From contig CALQTN020000012.1 in assembly GCA_943333505.2 (NCBI GenBank), positions 1 to 64,000 of the forward strand: DNA of 64,000 nt. The letters are read 5' to 3'. Numbering within the stretch: the stretch's first letter is position 1; each line of letters opens with the position of its first letter. This stretch comes from Asaia bogorensis. Lineage in GTDB: Bacteria; Pseudomonadota; Alphaproteobacteria; Acetobacterales; Acetobacteraceae. Positions 45,229 to 52,943 of the stretch are shown here, piece after piece. The notes below the pieces were generated by a model. It was not told the origin of the DNA. It saw only the letters and a program-made list of their open reading frames with translations, and did no database searches. Both the position numbers and the translations under genes were made by a program.

Positions 45229-46275
45229 ATGAGCGGAACAATTGGAACAGCCTGGATGCCGGCGGGAACGCTGGGGATGCTGGCGCGGGACAGCGCCGCT
45301 GTGCGCCAGCGTATGGACGCGCTCACCCAGCAGGCGGCGAGCGGCCGCGTGGCAGAAACCTATAGCGGGCTTGGCGTGCGCGCGACGATTTCGATCGATC
45401 TGCGACCCGGCCTTGGGCGCGTTGAAACCTACACCAATAATATCAGCCAGGCCGATACCAGGCTGGGGGTCGCAGGCACAGCGTTGCAGCAGCTGAGCGA
45501 TATTGCATCCAACTTTGCCACCCAAACCATCAACATGAGCGCGCAAACCTCCACCGCGGTGGACTCGATTGCGGTGCAGGCTGGCATGGCGCTTCAGCAG
45601 GTGCAGACCCTTCTTAACAGCGAAATCGGCGGCCATTATCTGTTTGCCGGCCAGGACAGTGCCAATCAACCGGTGCCGGGCGCCGAATTTCTGGCGTTTG
45701 TGGCGGCGGTGAAAACCCCGATCGGGGCCTTGTCGGCCACCAATGCGGCGGCGACGACGGCGGCGACGCTGGCGGCCGCGAACGGTGCCAGCATTACCTC
45801 GGCAAGCCTCGGGACCGCGCGGGCGCTGGTGAACGCGGGGGACGGTTCGAATGTGGCGACCGGTGTTCTGGCAGGCCGGAATGCCTATGCGGTGCAGAAT
45901 GCGGCGAACAGCACCGGGTCCTACGTCAAGGACCTGGTACGCAGCCTGGCCTCGCTTGCCGCGATGAGCAGCGGGCAGACCGCGCTGGGCGGCGGCTTCA
46001 CCAGCTTTGTGACCGATATTGGCGCATCATTGCAGGGTGTTGTTGCGGCACTCGGCACCGAAATGGCGGGGATAGGCCAGGAGCAGATCGGGTTGAAAGA
46101 CCAGCAAACCAGCTTGTCCGAGGTCGCCTCTGCCTTGAGCGCGCAGCTGTCATCGGTGGAAGACGTCGACATGGCGGCAACCGCGACAGCGCTTTCGGCG
46201 GTTCAGACGCAGTTGCAAGCGTCCTATCGGTTGATATCCAACATGCAGAACATGTCTCTTGTTGAGTATTTATAA
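45229..46275 (+). CDS. flgL: Flagellar hook-associated protein 3 (FlgL)
   Basis: FlgL forms the second junction ring on which the filament is built. The 348 residues have a flagellin-like coiled N-terminus (RQRMDALTQQAASGRVAETYSG) and C-terminus (LSSVEDVDMAATATALSAVQTQLQASYRLI), with the middle segment GHYLFAGQDSANQPV that is typical of FlgL. It is followed by flbT after 30 bases. Confidence 0.9.
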   Translation: MSGTIGTAWMPAGTLGMLARDSAAVRQRMDALTQQAASGRVAETYSGLGVRATISIDLRPGLGRVETYTNNISQADTRLGVAGTALQQLSDIASNFATQTINMSAQTSTAVDSIAVQAGMALQQVQTLLNSEIGGHYLFAGQDSANQPVPGAEFLAFVAAVKTPIGALSATNAAATTAATLAAANGASITSASLGTARALVNAGDGSNVATGVLAGRNAYAVQNAANSTGSYVKDLVRSLASLAAMSSGQTALGGGFTSFVTDIGASLQGVVAALGTEMAGIGQEQIGLKDQQTSLSEVASALSAQLSSVEDVDMAATATALSAVQTQLQASYRLISNMQNMSLVEYL

Positions 46276-46305
46276 TTAAATAACACCCAGGAAGGGTCAA
46301 AATCG

Positions 46306-46722
46306 ATGCCTAATCTTGTTCTAGAACTTCGCCAGGGCGATTTAATGGTGCTTAACGGTGCATCAATTCGATTTCGGACCAAGGCTCGGATTGAGCTCGT
46401 GGCGAAGGCGAAGTTTTTGTTTGGAAAGCAGATCCTGCCGCTGGCTGAGGCCAATAGCCCGGCTCGGCGGATTTATTTCGCTTTGCAAACTGCCTATGTC
46501 GGCACCGAGGAGGAACAGGTGGTGGGCTTGGCCGATGCACGGGAGCTTATTGCGGCTTTCAAAATGGCAACGACTTCGGCGCTGGCGATTGAGATCCTTG
46601 ATCGCGCCATGATGGCTGCTGAGGCGGATGACTGCTACCTGGCGTTGAAGCTGGTGCGACGTATTGTCCGCCACGAAGATGCTGTGATGGGACGAAACGA
46701 CGCCGAGACTGTCGAAGACTAA
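46306..46722 (+). CDS. flbT: Flagellin synthesis regulator FlbT
   Basis: FlbT binds the flagellin mRNA 5' leader in Caulobacter and limits its translation until the hook is complete. The 138 residues match: LVLELRQGDLMVLNGASIRF, ILPLAEANSPARRIYFALQTAYV and DDCYLALKLVRRIVRHED. It sits between flgL and fliC1. Its 3' two-thirds are duplicated downstream as part of a hybrid pseudogene at 48125-48481. Confidence 0.92.
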   Translation: MPNLVLELRQGDLMVLNGASIRFRTKARIELVAKAKFLFGKQILPLAEANSPARRIYFALQTAYVGTEEEQVVGLADARELIAAFKMATTSALAIEILDRAMMAAEADDCYLALKLVRRIVRHEDAVMGRNDAETVED

Positions 46723-46811
46723 AAAATTTACCCTTCGAAAATATAAAATCGGGCGGTTTATTTACTATTAATTTGCCTTTAGCGTCTAGTCTTCCGATGC
46801 TCTCAGGTAAA

Positions 46812-46870
46812 ACTTTCGCGTTGCACGCTACATACCAAGTGGTTGCAATCATAGTATATGATGTAACAAA
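46812..46870 (+). promoter_or_regulatory. fliC1 upstream region, block conserved in fliC2
   Basis: TACCAAGTGGTTGCAA (46833-46848) and the following AGTATATG are retained in the fliC2 upstream region while bases further upstream have diverged. A weak GG-N10-GC spacing (46807-46820) is also shared. This block covers the presumed promoter and 5' leader, where FlbT would bind the message. No clear sigma-28 or full sigma-54 site is visible. Confidence 0.45.
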
Positions 46871-46882
46871 AGGACATCTCTT

Positions 46883-48022
46883 ATGTTTTCTGTGAACACC
46901 AACCTGGGCGCGATGGCGGCACTTTCGACCCTGAATACCACTCAGGCGATGCTGCAACACACCCAGCAGACCATTGCAACCGGCAAAAAAGTCGCGACGT
47001 CGTCGGATAATCCCGCGATTTTCGATATCTCGAATACGATGACCGCGGATCTGGCTGGTCTTGCCGCGGTTTCGGATAATTTAGCGTTTGGTAGTGCAAC
47101 GGTCTCCGTGGCCACATCTGCGGCGACCCAGATTTCATCAGCGCTGGCGCAATTGAAAAACACTGTCGTGCAGGCCCAGCAGACGGGTATTGACCCGGCG
47201 GTGATGGGCTCCCAGATTAGCTCCATCCTGTCCAATATCGATCAGTTTGCCAAAAGTGCCACCTTTAACGGGGTCAATCTGCTGGACGGAACCAGTTCGA
47301 CGCTGGCCGTGATCCAGGATATGAAGGGCAGCCAAATCTCGGTCTCCAACCAGAGCATCACTGCGGCTGGACTTGGGCTTGTTGGTTTGGGCGTCAACAG
47401 CACTGCGGTGAAACTAACGTTCGGTAACGCGTTTCAGGTTGCCAACGCCGATAAATTTGTGCTGTCGGATGGCACAAAAAGTTACACCTTCGAATTTTCT
47501 GATGGATCGGCCGTCTCCACCAGTGTGGCTACACCGGCTAATACGGTCTATTCTGTCCAGGTACTCCCGGGGACGCAGTCCAATCTGCAAATGATCGGCG
47601 CGATGGTTTCAGCGATGAAGGCTGCCGGGTTTGGTGCGGACGTGCAAAGCGATGGCAGCTTGAATATCGGTGGCAAGGGCATTACCGATGGTGCCTCGAC
47701 AGTCGCCGTCGCCAGTCTTGGCGTCACGCAAACACCGTTGTCCGGTGCGGCGGCCGCGATTGCGATTGTTGATTCCGCACTTGCTTTGATGAACACCAAG
47801 ACATCGACGCTTGGGCAGGCCCAGCAGCAGATTACCGGGATGGCGAACTTCACGTCGGCGCTGTCAAGTTCCCTCACTGCCGGGCTTGGTGCGCTGACGG
47901 ACGCCGATATGGCGGGGGAGAGTGCCAAATTGCAATCGCTGCAAACCAAGCAATCACTCGCAATTCAGGCGTTGTCGATTGCTAACCAGGGACCGCAGGC
48001 GCTCATGCCGCTCTTCCGTTAA
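46883..48022 (+). CDS. fliC: Flagellin (copy 1)
   Basis: The 379 residues have the conserved N-terminal D0/D1 region (FSVNTNLGAMAALSTLN, QQTIATGKKV) and the C-terminal D1/D0 region ending LAIQALSIANQGPQALMPLFR. By hand count it differs from copy 2 at about 48 positions, mostly in residues 155-300. It follows flbT and is followed by a strong hairpin at 48052-48083. Its TAA stop is the empty-site counterpart of the element insertion in copy 2. Confidence 0.96.
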   Translation: MFSVNTNLGAMAALSTLNTTQAMLQHTQQTIATGKKVATSSDNPAIFDISNTMTADLAGLAAVSDNLAFGSATVSVATSAATQISSALAQLKNTVVQAQQTGIDPAVMGSQISSILSNIDQFAKSATFNGVNLLDGTSSTLAVIQDMKGSQISVSNQSITAAGLGLVGLGVNSTAVKLTFGNAFQVANADKFVLSDGTKSYTFEFSDGSAVSTSVATPANTVYSVQVLPGTQSNLQMIGAMVSAMKAAGFGADVQSDGSLNIGGKGITDGASTVAVASLGVTQTPLSGAAAAIAIVDSALALMNTKTSTLGQAQQQITGMANFTSALSSSLTAGLGALTDADMAGESAKLQSLQTKQSLAIQALSIANQGPQALMPLFR

Positions 48023-48051
48023 GCCGCCGTATCCGAAAGACCCAAATACCC

Positions 48052-48083
48052 AGCCTGCGTGGTTTGAAAAGGCCACGCAGGCT
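48052..48083 (+). terminator. Hairpin downstream of fliC1
   Basis: AGCCTGCGTGG and CCACGCAGGCT form a perfect 11-bp stem with a ten-base loop, 30 bases after the fliC1 stop. There is no clean T-run, so a terminator or mRNA-stabilising hairpin are both possible. It is duplicated at 49911-49942. Confidence 0.65.
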
Positions 48084-48124
48084 GTCGTTCGCCTTTGTCC
48101 AGCGGCGATCCGCGTGCAGCTTCG

Positions 48125-48481
48125 ATGGGCATTACGATGGACGGTCGATCCAGCTATGCCCAGCAATCCGCGTTTTGGCTTGGAAAGCATAACCTGGCGC
48201 TGGTTGAGGCCGATAGCCCGGCACGGCAGATGTATTTCGCGCTGGAAACCGCCTATGTTGGCACCGAGGAAGAACAACTGGTAGGCTTGATCGGTGTATG
48301 GGAGCTTATGGCGGCTTGCAAAATGGCAACGACCTCGGTGGTGGTGATTGACATCCCTGATCGTGCCATGATGTTTGCTGAGGCGGATGATTGCTACCTG
48401 GTGTAGAAGCTGGTGCGGCGTGTTGGCCGCCATGAAGATGCGGTGCTGGGACGAAGATTCCCCGCGATGATCGCCGAATAA
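48125..48481 (+). pseudogene. FlaF::FlbT hybrid pseudogene at duplication junction
   Basis: The frame begins with the first 15 residues of FlaF (MGITMDGRSSYAQQS) and continues without a frameshift into FlbT from about residue 36 (LGK...ADSPARQMYFALETAYVGTEEEQ). A TAG at 48404-48406 interrupts it at the place where FlbT has CYLALK; after it, KLVRR.GRHEDAVLG still matches FlbT up to a TAA at 48481. It lacks the FlbT N-terminus and is probably non-functional. It is the scar of the flagellin tandem duplication. Confidence 0.88.
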
Positions 48482-48573
48482 AAAATTATCCCTCGAAAAT
48501 GCGAAAGTCGCCGGTTCATTAACTGAAAATTTACCTTTGGCGTCTAAGGTCTGTTTGCGCGCGGGAAAAACTC

Positions 48574-48628
48574 TTGCGTTGCATTCTAAGTACCAAGTGG
48601 TTGCAACAATAGTATATGTTGTGACATA
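48574..48628 (+). promoter_or_regulatory. fliC2 upstream region, block conserved in fliC1
   Basis: TACCAAGTGGTTGCAA at 48591-48606 is identical to the fliC1 block and stands at nearly the same distance from the ATG (35-36 bases). The retention of this segment after duplication suggests both flagellin genes keep the same promoter and leader control. Confidence 0.45.
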
Positions 48629-48641
48629 AGGGATATCTGTC

Positions 48642-49781
48642 ATGTTTTCTGTTAATACTAACCTGAGCGCGATGGCGGCACTTTCAACCCTGAATAACAC
48701 TCAGACGATGCTGCAACACACCCAGCAGACCATTGCAACCGGCAAAAAGGTCTCAGCATCATCGGATAATCCCGCGATTTTCGGTATCTCGAATACGATG
48801 ACCGCGGATCTGGCTGGTCTGGCCGCAGTTTCGGATAATCTATCGTTTGGTAATGCAACGGTATCAGTGGCAACATCCGCGGCAACCCAGATTTCATCGG
48901 CGCTGGCGCAATTGAAAAACACTGTTGTGCAGGCCCAGCAGACGGGTATTGACCCGGCGGTGATGGGCTCCCAGATTACCGCCATCCTGTCCAATATCGA
49001 TCAGTTTTCCAAAAGTGCGACCTTTAACGGGGTCAATCTGCTGGACGGAACCAGTTCGCCGCTGGCCGTGGTCCAGGATATGAAGGGCAGCCAAATCTCG
49101 GTCGCCAACCAGAGCACCACTGCCGCGGGACTTGGGTTGACTGGTTTGGGCGTCAACAGTACTGCGATGAAACTAACGTTCGATAACACGTTTGCTGTCG
49201 CCAACGCCGATAAATTTGTGCTGTCGGATGGGACAAAAAGCTACACCTTCGAATTTTCTGATGGCTCGGCGGCCACCACCAGCACGCCAGGACCGAATAA
49301 TACGGTCTATGCTGTCCAGGTAACCCCGGCTTCGCAGTCCAATCTGCAAATGATCGGCGCGATGGTTTCAGCGATGAAGGCTGCCGGGTTTGGTGCGGAC
49401 GTGCAAAGCGATGGCAGCGTGAATATCGGTGGCAAGGGCATTACCAATGCTGCCTCGTCAGTCACCGTCGCCAGTGCTGGTGCCGCGAAATCGGTGTTGA
49501 CCGGTGCGAGCGCCGCGATTGCCATTGTTGATTCCGCAATTGCTTCGATGAACACCAAGACATCGACGCTTGGGCAAGCCCAACAGCAGATTGCCGGGAT
49601 GGCGAACTTCACGTCGTCGCTGTCAAGCTCCCTCACTGCCGGTCTTGGTGCCCTGACGGACGCCGATATGGCGGGCGAGAGTGCCAAATTGCAATCGTTG
49701 CAGACCAAGCAATCACTCGCGATTCAGGCGTTGTCGATTGCTAACCAGGGACCGCAGGCGCTGATGTCACTCTTCCGCTAG
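48642..49781 (+). CDS. fliC: Flagellin (copy 2)
   Basis: This 379-residue flagellin is the duplicate of copy 1, with the same D0/D1 ends and changes such as PGPNNTVYAVQVTPASQ in the exposed centre. No insertion or deletion separates the two proteins. The frame is intact, so both can contribute to the filament. Its TAG stop consists of TA plus the first G of repeat copy C, where copy 1 has TAA. Confidence 0.96.
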   Translation: MFSVNTNLSAMAALSTLNNTQTMLQHTQQTIATGKKVSASSDNPAIFGISNTMTADLAGLAAVSDNLSFGNATVSVATSAATQISSALAQLKNTVVQAQQTGIDPAVMGSQITAILSNIDQFSKSATFNGVNLLDGTSSPLAVVQDMKGSQISVANQSTTAAGLGLTGLGVNSTAMKLTFDNTFAVANADKFVLSDGTKSYTFEFSDGSAATTSTPGPNNTVYAVQVTPASQSNLQMIGAMVSAMKAAGFGADVQSDGSVNIGGKGITNAASSVTVASAGAAKSVLTGASAAIAIVDSAIASMNTKTSTLGQAQQQIAGMANFTSSLSSSLTAGLGALTDADMAGESAKLQSLQTKQSLAIQALSIANQGPQALMSLFR

Positions 49782-49882
49782 AGCGTGATGACCGTAGGTG
49801 GAATCACCGAAGGTCTGAATCACGCGACTAAACAAAGACTTAGAGCGTGATGACCGCGCCTATCAGCGGTCATCACGCTCTA
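49779..49882 (+). mobile_element. TA-flanked composite palindromic element, copy C (100 bp, MITE-like)
   Basis: The element occupies 49781-49880, exactly 100 bases, and is flanked by TA at 49779-49780 and 49881-49882. Its ends are GAGCGTGATGACCG and CGGTCATCACGCTC. The corresponding position after fliC1 has only one TA (in the TAA stop) followed by homologous spacer, so this is a filled site with a 2-bp target duplication. TA duplication is characteristic of IS630/Tc1-mariner-type transposition; no transposase is in the window. Confidence 0.87.
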
Positions 49883-49910
49883 AGTCGCGGTTTCTAAAAC
49901 ACGACTACCC

Positions 49911-49942
49911 AGCCTGCGTGGTTTGAAAAGGCCGCGCAGGCT
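49911..49942 (+). terminator. Hairpin downstream of fliC2
   Basis: AGCCTGCGTGG pairs with CCGCGCAGGCT through ten Watson-Crick pairs and one G-T pair. It is the duplicate of the hairpin after fliC1 and now stands 129 bases from its gene because of the inserted element. Confidence 0.6.
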
Positions 49943-49983
49943 GTCGTTTGCCTTTATCCAGTGGCGATCCGCGTGCAGCTTCG

Positions 49984-50397
49984 ATGGGAATTACGATGAA
50001 CGGTCGATCCAGCTATGCCCAGCAATCCGATCTCGGCGGCGCCACGCCGCGTGAAACCGAGGCGGTTGCCTTTGGGCTTTGCAACGTGCGTCTCAGCCAG
50101 GCCAAGACGCCGGCCGAACGTGTCGCGGCCCTGCACAAGACCCATATGTTGTGGGGAATTCTGGTGCGCGATCTGTCCAACCCCGGCAATCGCCTGCCGG
50201 CATCGTTGCGCGAACAATTGCTCAGCCTCGGCGTTTGGGCCATGGGCTATAGCATTGCCGCGATGACCAGCGACGTGTCATTGCAACCTTTGATTGAGGT
50301 TCACCGCAATCTGGCAGATGGCCTGCGTGTGCCGGTCCTGCCCGTCGTGGCGCCGGGTCACACGATGCGCGGCTTCAGTGGTGGGATCAGTGCCTGA
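49984..50397 (+). CDS. flaF: Flagellin assembly/regulatory protein FlaF
   Basis: FlaF promotes flagellin synthesis or secretion, opposing FlbT. This protein of 137 residues has the FlaF core ATPRETEAVAFGLCNVRLSQA, LWGILVRDLSNPGNRLPASLREQLLSLGVWAM. The start at 49984 (MGITM) or 49996 (MNGRS) is shared with the hybrid pseudogene. It is the intact copy at the end of the duplication. Confidence 0.88.
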   Translation: MGITMNGRSSYAQQSDLGGATPRETEAVAFGLCNVRLSQAKTPAERVAALHKTHMLWGILVRDLSNPGNRLPASLREQLLSLGVWAMGYSIAAMTSDVSLQPLIEVHRNLADGLRVPVLPVVAPGHTMRGFSGGISA

Positions 50398-50439
50398 CGT
50401 GACAATCTGCTGATTTAGACGCGTTGGCGCCGCGATGCC

Positions 50440-51597
50440 TTACCCGGCGATGCGGGCATCGATCAGCGCAGTGACCGCCGCCAGAATACGGCGCGACGGC
50501 GCCTGACGATAAGCAAACAGCTCGCCCTCAGGGCGATCATGCACGATCATTCCGGTCTCCACCTCAAACACGACCAGCGTGCCATCTGGCATCAGGCCGC
50601 AATCGAGGCCGAAATAGGCCAGGCCAACCCTTGTGGCGATTTCCCGCAACGCATGGATGGCGCGTGGTGGGAAGACACGGCTGAAATCATTGAGGAATGC
50701 ATGTTCCTCCGCGCGTTTGTCGGCGTCGCGGTCCATCCCGGCATTATAATACCACACCGCCCAGTCGTCATGGATGGCCATATGAAACGGCATCGGGTGG
50801 CCGTCGACAAAAATGATGCGGTATTTCCGCCACGCGCCGTCGGTGCTGCGGTAGTCGATGAAGGGGGCAATGAAGAACGGCTCCGCAGGCTGGAACGGCT
50901 GCAAATAGGCTGCCAGCGCTGTGGCGTTGTCGATGCGGGCAAGTCCGTTGCCGGCATGGGAATGGCGTGGACGGATGATCAGGGGAAATTCGGCGCTGCT
51001 CAGCAGGTTTTGCGCCATAAGGAGCGTTTGGTTGGGCACAATGGTATTTGGTATGTCACGCAGTAGCGCGGCGATTTGGTCGCGGCTAGTGGCGGCAATC
51101 AGATGCCCGGGGTTGATAAGCGGTACGCCCAGCTTCGTGGCCAGTTGATCAGCAGCCTGCAAGACCTCCGCATGGCGTTGATCTTCGGCAATGGCAATGA
51201 AGACGCAGTCAATCTCGGGCAACACATCCGGCACCGGGACGTTCGGCTGCATCCATAGGGTATGGAGGTCGGTGGTGGTGTTATCGAGTAGCATCGCCAC
51301 CGGCAGGTTTGCCTGAAAATCACCCACCACATTGATGACCAGCACGCGGCGGCATGGGTGCGTGGCGGCGCGAAAGGTCAAGGGCGTTTCGGTGACGGCG
51401 GCGCGCAGATGGGCGACGCCAGCTTCCGGATCTCCCAACACCTGGCAGACCTCCCAAAGCAACAGCCGTGCCGACTGGCTGTCACGTGGGATTTTCGTGG
51501 CATATTCCAACAATGCGCGGGCAACTGGCCATTCGGCGCGTTCGGCGTGCTGCATGGCGAGGGCGATAAAGGACGCGGGTGGGGTCACCTGGTTCAT
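50440..51597 (-). CDS. TPR-like/ATP-grasp protein of unknown substrate
   Basis: The 385 residues have an N-terminal helical TPR-like region (about 1-70) and a C-terminal ATP-grasp fold: the glycine-rich loop RPRHSHAGNGLARI, WRKYRIIFVDG, and the metal-binding region FGLDCGLMPDGTLVVFEVE. The usual E-x-N metal motif reads E-V-E. Related ATP-grasp enzymes ligate amino acids or peptides to a carboxylate. The position next to flaF and two flagellins, in a unit with a FlaG-like gene, suggests a role in flagellin or surface modification, which is inference. Confidence 0.72.
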   Translation of the reverse strand: MNQVTPPASFIALAMQHAERAEWPVARALLEYATKIPRDSQSARLLLWEVCQVLGDPEAGVAHLRAAVTETPLTFRAATHPCRRVLVINVVGDFQANLPVAMLLDNTTTDLHTLWMQPNVPVPDVLPEIDCVFIAIAEDQRHAEVLQAADQLATKLGVPLINPGHLIAATSRDQIAALLRDIPNTIVPNQTLLMAQNLLSSAEFPLIIRPRHSHAGNGLARIDNATALAAYLQPFQPAEPFFIAPFIDYRSTDGAWRKYRIIFVDGHPMPFHMAIHDDWAVWYYNAGMDRDADKRAEEHAFLNDFSRVFPPRAIHALREIATRVGLAYFGLDCGLMPDGTLVVFEVETGMIVHDRPEGELFAYRQAPSRRILAAVTALIDARIAG

Positions 51598-51652
51598 GGG
51601 GCATCCGAGTGTTGTCCCACCCGATGAGGTGGTGAGACGACCAGAATGGCGC

Positions 51653-51940
51653 CTAAGTCTTCAGCAATAGTGAAGACTGGGATGCGTTTGGCACCTTGCC
51701 GGCGCGCTGATAGGCGTCAAGCTGGCTCGGGGTTGGCAGCGAACCGGTGACCTGGCCGCGGGCGCTAATGAATTCGATCACCACCATGTTGAGCGCAGGA
51801 TCGATATGAAAGCTCGGGTTGGGATGCATCGGTGACGTCGCTGCCGGCGCCGGGGCCGCGATTGCCGCCGCGTTGCGCGTGACTGTGGCTTGGATCACCG
51901 GTGGCGGCAGAATGGATGAGAGTGTGATGTCCGAACCCAT
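51653..51940 (-). CDS. FlaG-like small flagellar protein
   Basis: The 95 residues have a low-complexity N-terminal half and a C-terminal HIDPALNMVVIEFISARGQVTGSLPTPSQL segment, which resembles the FlaG pattern of a beta strand, an acidic or polar turn and a late IP/LP motif. The resemblance is modest. GGAGGG precedes the ATG. It lies 55 bases upstream of the ATP-grasp gene on the same strand. Confidence 0.5.
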   Translation of the reverse strand: MGSDITLSSILPPPVIQATVTRNAAAIAAPAPAATSPMHPNPSFHIDPALNMVVIEFISARGQVTGSLPTPSQLDAYQRAGKVPNASQSSLLLKT

Positions 51941-52045
51941 GGCGGCGATCCCTCCGGCCGCTCATTCAGCGCCCACCAAGAAGTATACCGCGATATGGTT
52001 AATAATTGGTAAAATAGTCTCTAAAAAGATGCGAGCGCGAGCGGT

Positions 52046-52561
52046 TTATGAGTCGTAGGCAATCAGCGATTCGACCGGCACATCGAGCTTCGCCCGGCCG
52101 CCCAGGAAGGTGAGTTCGATAATCGTTGCCGCAGCCGACACCTCTGCACCAACCTGGCGCAGTAGGGCGATTCCAGCCGCCAAGGTGCCGCCGGTCGCCA
52201 GCAAATCATCGACCACCACCACACGCTGCCCTGGTGCGATTGCGTCCGCCTGGATCTCGATCCGGTCCGTGCCATATTCCAGCGCATAGTCGAGCCCGAT
52301 TACCGCCCCGGGCAGCTTGCCGCGCTTGCGCAGCATGATGAACCCGCAGCCAAGCTTCAGGGCGAGTGGGGCGGCCACCAGAAACCCCCGCGATTCGATG
52401 CCGGCAATCACATGCGGGTTGAACGCACGCACGGCATTGGCCATCCGGCCCATCGCCACCTGCCAAGCGTCGCCGTGGGCGAGCAGGGTCGAGATGTCGT
52501 AAAACAGAATGCCCGGCTTGGGGAAATCCGGAATGCCACGGATGTGGTCTTTAAGGTCCAT
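52046..52561 (-). CDS. apt: Adenine phosphoribosyltransferase
   Basis: Apt converts adenine and PRPP to AMP. The 171 residues show [34 protein letters not shown], the flexible-loop GADRI-like GTDRIEIQ segment and the PRPP-binding [17 protein letters not shown]. The gene is full length. Confidence 0.96.
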   Translation of the reverse strand: MDLKDHIRGIPDFPKPGILFYDISTLLAHGDAWQVAMGRMANAVRAFNPHVIAGIESRGFLVAAPLALKLGCGFIMLRKRGKLPGAVIGLDYALEYGTDRIEIQADAIAPGQRVVVVDDLLATGGTLAAGIALLRQVGAEVSAAATIIELTFLGGRAKLDVPVESLIAYDS

Positions 52562-52644
52562 GGGTCGATCGCTCCACTGCGGGTCAGGCGGCGGTATATG
52601 ACGGGGAGCTTGCCGGATCGCAAGCGGATCACTAGGTCACAGCC

Positions 52645-52836
52645 ATGCCACGTATCCTGCTTGCAACCTTTGTCGGGCTTATCGGGTTTTTCGCCTATAT
52701 CGGCGGGGCGGTGGTGCTTGCCGATCAGGTGATGACGTTTCATTGGACATTGCAGCTGGCCTACTTCCTGGTCGCCGGGGTGTTATGGGTCCCACCAGCG
52801 CATTTTCTGGTGCTATGGGCCGCGCGTAAGTGGTAA
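52645..52836 (+). CDS. DUF2842 membrane protein
   Basis: This 63-residue protein has two membrane helices and the DUF2842 (PF11003) pattern, with WTLQLAYFLVAGVLWVPPA near the C-terminus followed by a short basic end. The function is unknown; the family is alphaproteobacterial. Confidence 0.85.
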   Translation: MPRILLATFVGLIGFFAYIGGAVVLADQVMTFHWTLQLAYFLVAGVLWVPPAHFLVLWAARKW

Positions 52837-52865
52837 ATGCCTTGCGACTGGCTTTGGCCATCGGA

Positions 52866-52896
52866 TTGACCGATTGGCGTCATACCTCGGTAATAA
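52866..52896 (+). promoter_or_regulatory. Possible sigma-70 promoter for ugpBAEC
   Basis: TTGACC at 52866-52871 and TAATAA at 52891-52896 resemble -35 and -10 boxes, but the 19-base spacing is longer than ideal. The position, 48 bases before the ugpB ATG, is suitable. Confidence 0.35.
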
Positions 52897-52943
52897 TCGT
52901 GGCCTAGCTCAAGACCGTGTTCAACATTGAGGGATCCAAGTCG

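Larger units (their letters stand above)
46414..50029 (+). repeat. Tandem duplication of flbT(3')-fliC-flaF(5'), unit about 1.76 kb
   Basis: Matching points are offset by 1759 bases: the flbT point 46414 to 48173, fliC ATG 46883 to 48642, and fliC stop 48022 to 49781. After the stop the offset becomes 1859 because the second copy carries the 100-bp TA element plus its TA duplication, less two bases. The junction near 48170 joins flaF codon 15 to flbT codon 36-37. Confidence 0.88.

Noticed and set aside
46800-46882. Sigma-28 promoter for fliC1
   Set aside because: No TAAA-N15-GCCGATAA-like match is present in either flagellin upstream region.
46883-49781. Flagellin phase-variation switch
   Set aside because: I considered an invertible or recombining pair. 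The two fliC genes are in direct orientation with no inverted flanking sites or recombinase nearby, so a simple tandem duplication explains the structure.
34981-49882. CRISPR-like interpretation of the recurring palindromes
   Set aside because: The copies are kilobases apart with no regular spacers and no cas genes. The TA flanks and empty-site comparison fit a small mobile element.
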